From NCBI RefSeq assembly GCF_024256385.1, contig NZ_JAMLFW010000001.1, forward strand, positions 310,001 through 374,000: DNA of 64,000 bases, given 5' to 3'. The number at the start of each line of letters is the position of its first letter. Position 1 is the first letter of the stretch. The DNA is from Anatilimnocola floriformis. GTDB lineage: Bacteria; Planctomycetota; Planctomycetia; Pirellulales; Pirellulaceae. Under the pieces are notes generated by a model, which was not told where the DNA came from, ran no database searches, and was given only the letters and a program-made list of their open reading frames with translations. Positions 60,663 to 64,000 of the stretch are shown one piece after another. Position numbers and translations under genes: made by a program.

Positions 60663-61421
60663 ATGAATCAGCACGAAAAAGCAGCTCATTTCGCCACTCT
60701 GCACGCTCGCGGCAATCCCGTGATCCTCTTCAACGCCTGGGATGCCGGCTCGGCGAAAGCGGTCGCTGCGGCGGGTGCCCAAGCGATCGCCACGAGCAGT
60801 TGGGCGGTGGCTGAAGCTCAGGGCTATCGCGACGGTGAGTCGATTCCGTTCGCACTCTTGTCGCAGATTGTGGCCCGCATCACGGCGACGACCGAGCTGC
60901 CGGTCACGGTTGATTTCGAGGGAGGCTACAGCGACAACGACGAAACGCTGGCCGGCCATATTTCGCAGCTGCTCGAAATGGGGATCGTCGGCATCAACTT
61001 CGAAGACCGCGTGGTGCAAGGGAAGGGGCTGGTGTCGCTCGAGCGTCAGTCGCAACGCATCGCCGTCATCCGGGCAGCCGCCGACAAGCGAAACGTCCCC
61101 CTCTTCATCAACGCCCGCTCCGACGTCTTCTTCGGCGAGCAAGGCGAAGCCGGCGGCACGGTCGCCGCGGCCCTGCAGCGCGCCAAATCCTACGCCGCAG
61201 CCGGTGCCTCAGGACTATTCCTTCCCGGCTTGAAAACCGAATCGTCCATCGCCGAAATCTGCACCGCTGCGCCGTTGCCGATCAACATCCTCATGACCGA
61301 TGCCACGCCGACGAGTACCACTCTCGCGAAGCTTGGCGTTGCACGCATCAGCTATGGAGCGTCGCCATACGTCCAGCAACTCGCTGCGTTGCAAACTGCG
61401 GCGCGTACGGTGTATGCGTGA
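60663..61421 (+). CDS. Isocitrate lyase/PEP mutase-family protein
   Basis: A 252-residue TIM-barrel protein of the ICL/PEPM superfamily. It shows NAWDAGSAKAVAAAGAQAIATSSWA, LPVTVDFEGGYSDN (metal-binding Asp/Glu region), GINFEDRV and PLFINARSDVFF. The Lys-Lys-Cys-Gly-His motif of isocitrate lyase is absent, so PEP mutase- or carboxyvinyl-carboxyphosphonate-type chemistry on another 2-oxo/hydroxy acid is expected. ATG 60663 follows the TetR operators; frames further up are intergenic. It lies alone after the operators. Confidence 0.88.
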   Translation: MNQHEKAAHFATLHARGNPVILFNAWDAGSAKAVAAAGAQAIATSSWAVAEAQGYRDGESIPFALLSQIVARITATTELPVTVDFEGGYSDNDETLAGHISQLLEMGIVGINFEDRVVQGKGLVSLERQSQRIAVIRAAADKRNVPLFINARSDVFFGEQGEAGGTVAAALQRAKSYAAAGASGLFLPGLKTESSIAEICTAAPLPINILMTDATPTSTTLAKLGVARISYGASPYVQQLAALQTAARTVYA

Positions 61422-61443
61422 GCGACACGCCGCGCCACCCAGC
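61419..61443. repeat. Remnant of the MITE-like repeat
   Basis: GAGCGACACGCCGCGCCACCCA resembles the right end of the 134-bp repeat (GTGAGTACACGCCGTGCCACCCA). It immediately follows the PEP-mutase-family stop; the rest of the element is missing. Confidence 0.4.
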
Positions 61444-61469
61444 AGACGCAGTGTGTTCGCCCGAAGGGC

Positions 61470-62252
61470 TCACGATTCGCGTTCCTGAAACTCCGAAATC
61501 GCTTCTACCAAGCGTTGTACATCGGAGAGGTAAAAGCGGCTGCCGTTAAAGCAGTTGGCTTCGACGATTTTCCATTCACCTTGGCAGCGGCAAATGTCCA
61601 GAGCAAAGACGGGTGCTGGCGAGAAGCAGGCTACGGCATTTTCGACGATTTCAATGGCCTCTCTAGGCACATCGCGTGTAGCCGACGGGCGATACATGCT
61701 GCCGGTGATAACACGACCCTCAACCACAAACAGACGCCATTCCGCATCAATCTCACTGGGCCTTGCGACCACGACTTCGGTTCCAACAACTGGCCATCCA
61801 CGCTGCTGCCAGTGTTGAAAAAGAGCCAGGGCCTGACCAAAAGTCTGCACGCCGCCAGTGAATTGCTTGAGATCATCGTTGGGTTTGAGAAAGAACAGTT
61901 CTGCCTCGGTATGAGCCTCCGCAATAAACTTTTCCCAAGTGGTGATGCGGGCGGCAGCATTCAACACACGATCGCCCCAACCCTCAACATAAGCGCGGTG
62001 GCAAAAGTGCGCTGGCTCGAAAAAAATGCGGCGCCGCCAAACAGGACTTTCCAGCGCTCGCAAGATTAGCGTCGTCCTGCCATGCAACACCAGTGGTCCG
62101 CTCACTGGCGGCATTGCCGGCAACTCCTTCGCTCCGGCGATCACGGCGATTTCGTAAAACGGATAACCACCCGTCGCGCAAGCCTGTCGCAACAACCCCG
62201 GCGACGGCGAATCATCGACGACATTGGTCTGCACGATCCAAGACGTCCGCAT
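61470..62252 (-). CDS. ATP-grasp-domain protein
   Basis: A 260-residue protein from ATG 62252 (MRTSWIVQTNVVDD). The C-terminal region has ATP-grasp features like DUF4343: ELFFLKPNDDLKQFTGG, VVGTEVVVARPSEIDAEWRLFVVEGRVITGSMYR and VFALDICRCQGEWKIVEANCFNG with metal-binding Asp and Glu-Asn. The N-terminus is short for a ligase. It probably forms a carboxylate-amine bond; substrates are unknown. The upstream frame to 62327 enters a repeat. Confidence 0.75.
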   Translation of the reverse strand: MRTSWIVQTNVVDDSPSPGLLRQACATGGYPFYEIAVIAGAKELPAMPPVSGPLVLHGRTTLILRALESPVWRRRIFFEPAHFCHRAYVEGWGDRVLNAAARITTWEKFIAEAHTEAELFFLKPNDDLKQFTGGVQTFGQALALFQHWQQRGWPVVGTEVVVARPSEIDAEWRLFVVEGRVITGSMYRPSATRDVPREAIEIVENAVACFSPAPVFALDICRCQGEWKIVEANCFNGSRFYLSDVQRLVEAISEFQERES

Positions 62253-62297
62253 GTGCAATGTCTTTCTCGCTTCCGTCGCGACTGCTCGTCCCCGCAG

Positions 62298-62453
62298 CTT
62301 TGGGTGGCATGGCCAAGTTAGCCGCAACTCAACTCAAATTCACCTGCCCGCGCAGCTCAGCCTTACCTCAGAACGGCGCGCACACCACCAAACGTTGCAC
62401 TTTACCCACGCCCGAAAATGTCGACCAGACATGGGTAGAACCCATGCCACCCC
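62298..62453. repeat. Diverged copy of the MITE-like repeat
   Basis: AACTCAACTCAA (62326-62337) and TTACCTCAGAA (near 62363) match copies 1 and 2, and the ends TTTGGGTGGCATGG (62299-62312) and CCATGCCACCCC (62441-62452) are inverted. The 365-bp gap 62253-62617 contains only this element and the next gene's leader. Confidence 0.55.
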
Positions 62454-62617
62454 GCCAATTAACAACACCAGCTACGGAGGCCTTTATTTTGAGAGTGACT
62501 AAAGCAGCAGTGAGTAGTGGCCGACGTGACTTGCCAAAACTATGTGATTTGATGAGCGGCTTAGCGTATACTCTCAAGGCTTGAGCCGGAGTCGAGAAGT
62601 GTACGTCGAGAGTTTTC

Positions 62618-63250
62618 ATGCCAACTATTGCCTGCCCCAACTGCTCGAAATCATTACAATCGGACAAATTAACTCATGGCAAGAAGGCAAAGTGCCCTTA
62701 TTGCCAAGATATCTTCGTGGTGATGCTAACGCAGGAGGCCGGCCTGCCGTCATATCCATCCTCGATGCCGCCGCCATTACCTCCAGCACTGCCTGCTCCA
62801 CCTCCCCCGCAGAGGCCGCAGGCCATTGAGACCTTTGCCTGCCCGCACTGCGCGACGCCGATTACTGGCGCCGGAATCGCGCCCGGCACGCTCGCACAAT
62901 GCCCGAGTTGCCACGGGCAATTCACAATGCCGGGACAGGCCGGATTTTCCGCACAAGGATTTGCCGCGCAGAGCTATCCTGCACCGAGCTACGCAGCACA
63001 GGTTTTTCCGGAACAGAGTTATCCGGCTTCAGGTTTTCCCGCCCCTACCATGACATTGACGACGCGGGGGAAATTCTCGTGTCCGTTCTGTCACACGACC
63101 GTGCCGCCACGGGTTAACAAAAGAATCTCAACCGCAGGCTGGGTGGTATTCGTTGTTTTGCTGCTCTTCTGTCTTATCCTAGCGCCGATCGCACTATTTA
63201 TTACAGAAGACTATCGATCGTGCAGTTCATGCGGCATTAAGCTCGGATAA
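62618..63250 (+). CDS. Zinc-ribbon membrane protein with LITAF-like C-terminus
   Basis: A 210-residue protein. It starts MPTIACPNCSKSLQSDKLTHGKKAKCPYCQ, a CxxC/CxxC zinc ribbon. A second ribbon (FACPHCATPITGAGIAPGTLAQCPSCHGQ) follows a Pro-rich linker. An Ala/Gln/Pro-rich stretch leads to CPFCHTTVPPRVNKRIS, a membrane helix WVVFVVLLLFCLILAPIALFI and CSSCGIKLG. A CxxC pair, then a membrane segment, then CxxC is the LITAF-domain layout, which binds zinc at the membrane surface. Function unknown. Downstream is a hairpin and then mutL. Confidence 0.65.
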   Translation: MPTIACPNCSKSLQSDKLTHGKKAKCPYCQDIFVVMLTQEAGLPSYPSSMPPPLPPALPAPPPPQRPQAIETFACPHCATPITGAGIAPGTLAQCPSCHGQFTMPGQAGFSAQGFAAQSYPAPSYAAQVFPEQSYPASGFPAPTMTLTTRGKFSCPFCHTTVPPRVNKRISTAGWVVFVVLLLFCLILAPIALFITEDYRSCSSCGIKLG

Positions 63251-63309
63251 CGCCGGTGTGTTTAGCTAAAGCAAGTCCGCAACCTGCGAGCCAACCTTGT
63301 TTTCGCTCT

Positions 63310-63330
63310 GCCCGAAGCATGGCTTCAGGC
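63310..63330. terminator. Hairpin between convergent genes
   Basis: GCCCGAAGC (63310-63318) and GCTTCAGGC (63322-63330) pair with one mismatch. It lies between the LITAF-like gene and the end of mutL and could terminate either; no T run. Confidence 0.45.
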
Positions 63331-63385
63331 TACGCGGATCCTGCTTTCCTCTCGCCTCGCGCACCCCGCACCTCGCCTCTCCGAC

Positions 63386-64000
63386 TTACGTCCTCTTAAA
63401 TCGCCGATCGAGTTCCTCGCGCGTAAAGACCAGCGCGGTCGGTCGGCCGTGCGGGCAGTGGTGGGTGTCGGCGTAGTGCTCGCGCTGTTCGAGGAGGGCG
63501 GTGATTTCTTCCGGGGCGAGGCGGTCGCCGGCTTTGATGGCCGCTTTGCAGGCGATCATGTTGAGGAGGTCGTTCAGCAGGTCGCGGCGGTCGGGGCTTT
63601 TGCCGCCGCTGACGATTTGGTCGACGACCTGGCGGAGCATTTCGGCAGGGCCCAGGTTGGCGAGCATCGCGGGATAGCTGCTGAGGAGGACCGTGTCGCC
63701 GCCGAAGGGTTCCACTTCCATGCCGAGCTGGGAGAGGATGGCTTTGTTTTCGAGGGCGGCGGCGACCTCGTTGGGAGGGAGCGTGACCGGCTCGGGAACG
63801 AGCAGCCGTTGGCATTCGAGCTTGCCGCTCATCACCTTGGCCCGGACTTGTTCGTACAAGATCCGCTCGTGCAGGGCGTGCTGATCGATGACACACATCC
63901 CCTCGTCGGTTTGGGTGACGAGGTAGCGATTGTGGATTTGAAAACCGAGATGGCTGATGCTGGGTGCAGCGACAAAGGCCGGCGCGGGGCGCTGTGGCGA
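63386..64000 (-). CDS. mutL: DNA mismatch repair protein MutL, C-terminal part
   Basis: The reading frame is open to the window edge, so the N-terminal ATPase half lies outside. The visible 204 residues begin in the linker and GFQIHNRYLVTQTDEGMCVIDQHALHERILYE, which contains the endonuclease motif DQHAx2Ex4E (DQHALHERILYE). SDHHADTHHCPHGRPTALVF-like CPHGRP near the end is the second conserved MutL C-terminal motif. The protein is thus a nicking-type MutL, as in organisms without MutH. It ends convergently with the LITAF-like gene. Confidence 0.93.
   Translation of the reverse strand, partial: SPQRPAPAFVAAPSISHLGFQIHNRYLVTQTDEGMCVIDQHALHERILYEQVRAKVMSGKLECQRLLVPEPVTLPPNEVAAALENKAILSQLGMEVEPFGGDTVLLSSYPAMLANLGPAEMLRQVVDQIVSGGKSPDRRDLLNDLLNMIACKAAIKAGDRLAPEEITALLEQREHYADTHHCPHGRPTALVFTREELDRRFKRT

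Noticed and set aside
1-64000. tRNA, rRNA, transposase, integrase or prophage genes
   Set aside because: I scanned for TTCGAATC-type arms, transposase and integrase motifs and found none convincing. A tool such as tRNAscan-SE would settle it.

Overview
The window comes from a planctomycete, most likely a Pirellulales/Pirellulaceae-type genome. Marker families restricted to or typical of that phylum recur: a paired Planctomycete-cytochrome/DUF1549/DUF1553 gene and DUF1501 gene, two DUF1559 pseudopilin-like proteins, a giant surface protein with an N-terminal LEPR-like motif and SdrD-type B repeats, a glycine-rich 'mu-protocadherin'-type protein, a DUF1080 protein and many Tat or lipoprotein secreted proteins. 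It looks chromosomal: no transposase, phage, rRNA, tRNA or CRISPR array was seen. All calls come from reading the sequence, with no database search.

Layout. 0-3.3 kb: the 3' end of an endonuclease III-like gene, two STAS proteins and an RsbW-like kinase (a partner-switching module), and a cupredoxin-like protein. 3.3-9 kb: the 1507-residue SdrD-like surface protein and a WD40 protein (minus strand). 9-12 kb: an overlapping HpnC-type synthase/VOC/zinc-ribbon cluster and an EamA transporter. 12-25 kb: a phosphonatase-like HAD protein lacking the Schiff-base lysine, a Rieske-flavoprotein fusion, a metalloprotease, acetyltransferases, HrpB, a CotH-like protein, a pseudopilin, a 2-hydroxyacid dehydrogenase, a lipoprotein and a HupE-like transporter. 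25-33.4 kb: the DUF1549/DUF1501 pair, a decayed PIN-toxin locus, and a peroxiredoxin-cytochrome-copper monooxygenase fusion overlapping a second pseudopilin. 33-40 kb: a pseudouridine synthase interrupted in frame by a palindromic repeat, small enzymes, a BSP-type protease, and the Gly-rich surface protein. 40-43.3 kb: a KaiC-like ATPase coupled to a hybrid histidine kinase. 44-49 kb: kdsD-kdsC and a very long LptA/LptC-like protein (Kdo and LPS export). 49-57 kb: secreted proteins, a 53-residue basic protein, a 2OG-Fe(II) oxygenase, two tandem TMEM43-like proteins followed by an NhaD-type antiporter, and a DUF1080 protein. 57-64 kb: a secreted repeat protein between two 134-bp direct repeats, a TetR repressor with tandem operators in front of a PEP-mutase-family gene, an ATP-grasp protein, a LITAF-like zinc-ribbon membrane protein, and the mutL 3' part at the window edge.

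The most unusual signal is non-coding. Two intergenic regions 43 kb apart (12.87-13.21 kb plus strand; 56.11-56.51 kb minus strand) share, in the same order, a promoter block (AGTGGACAA-N2-GTAYAA), a middle block (CGTAAGTGRTGRCT) and a 20-nt terminal block with one mismatch (CGCACAAGTGTTGTAKATTC). Each lies directly upstream of a gene in the same orientation: the Rieske-flavoprotein and the NhaD antiporter. A weaker relative sits at about 49.1 kb. This looks like a family of roughly 300-370-nt transcribed leaders or small RNAs. A separate MITE-like repeat family clusters at 57.2-62.5 kb, and several perfect palindromes mark other intergenic spaces.
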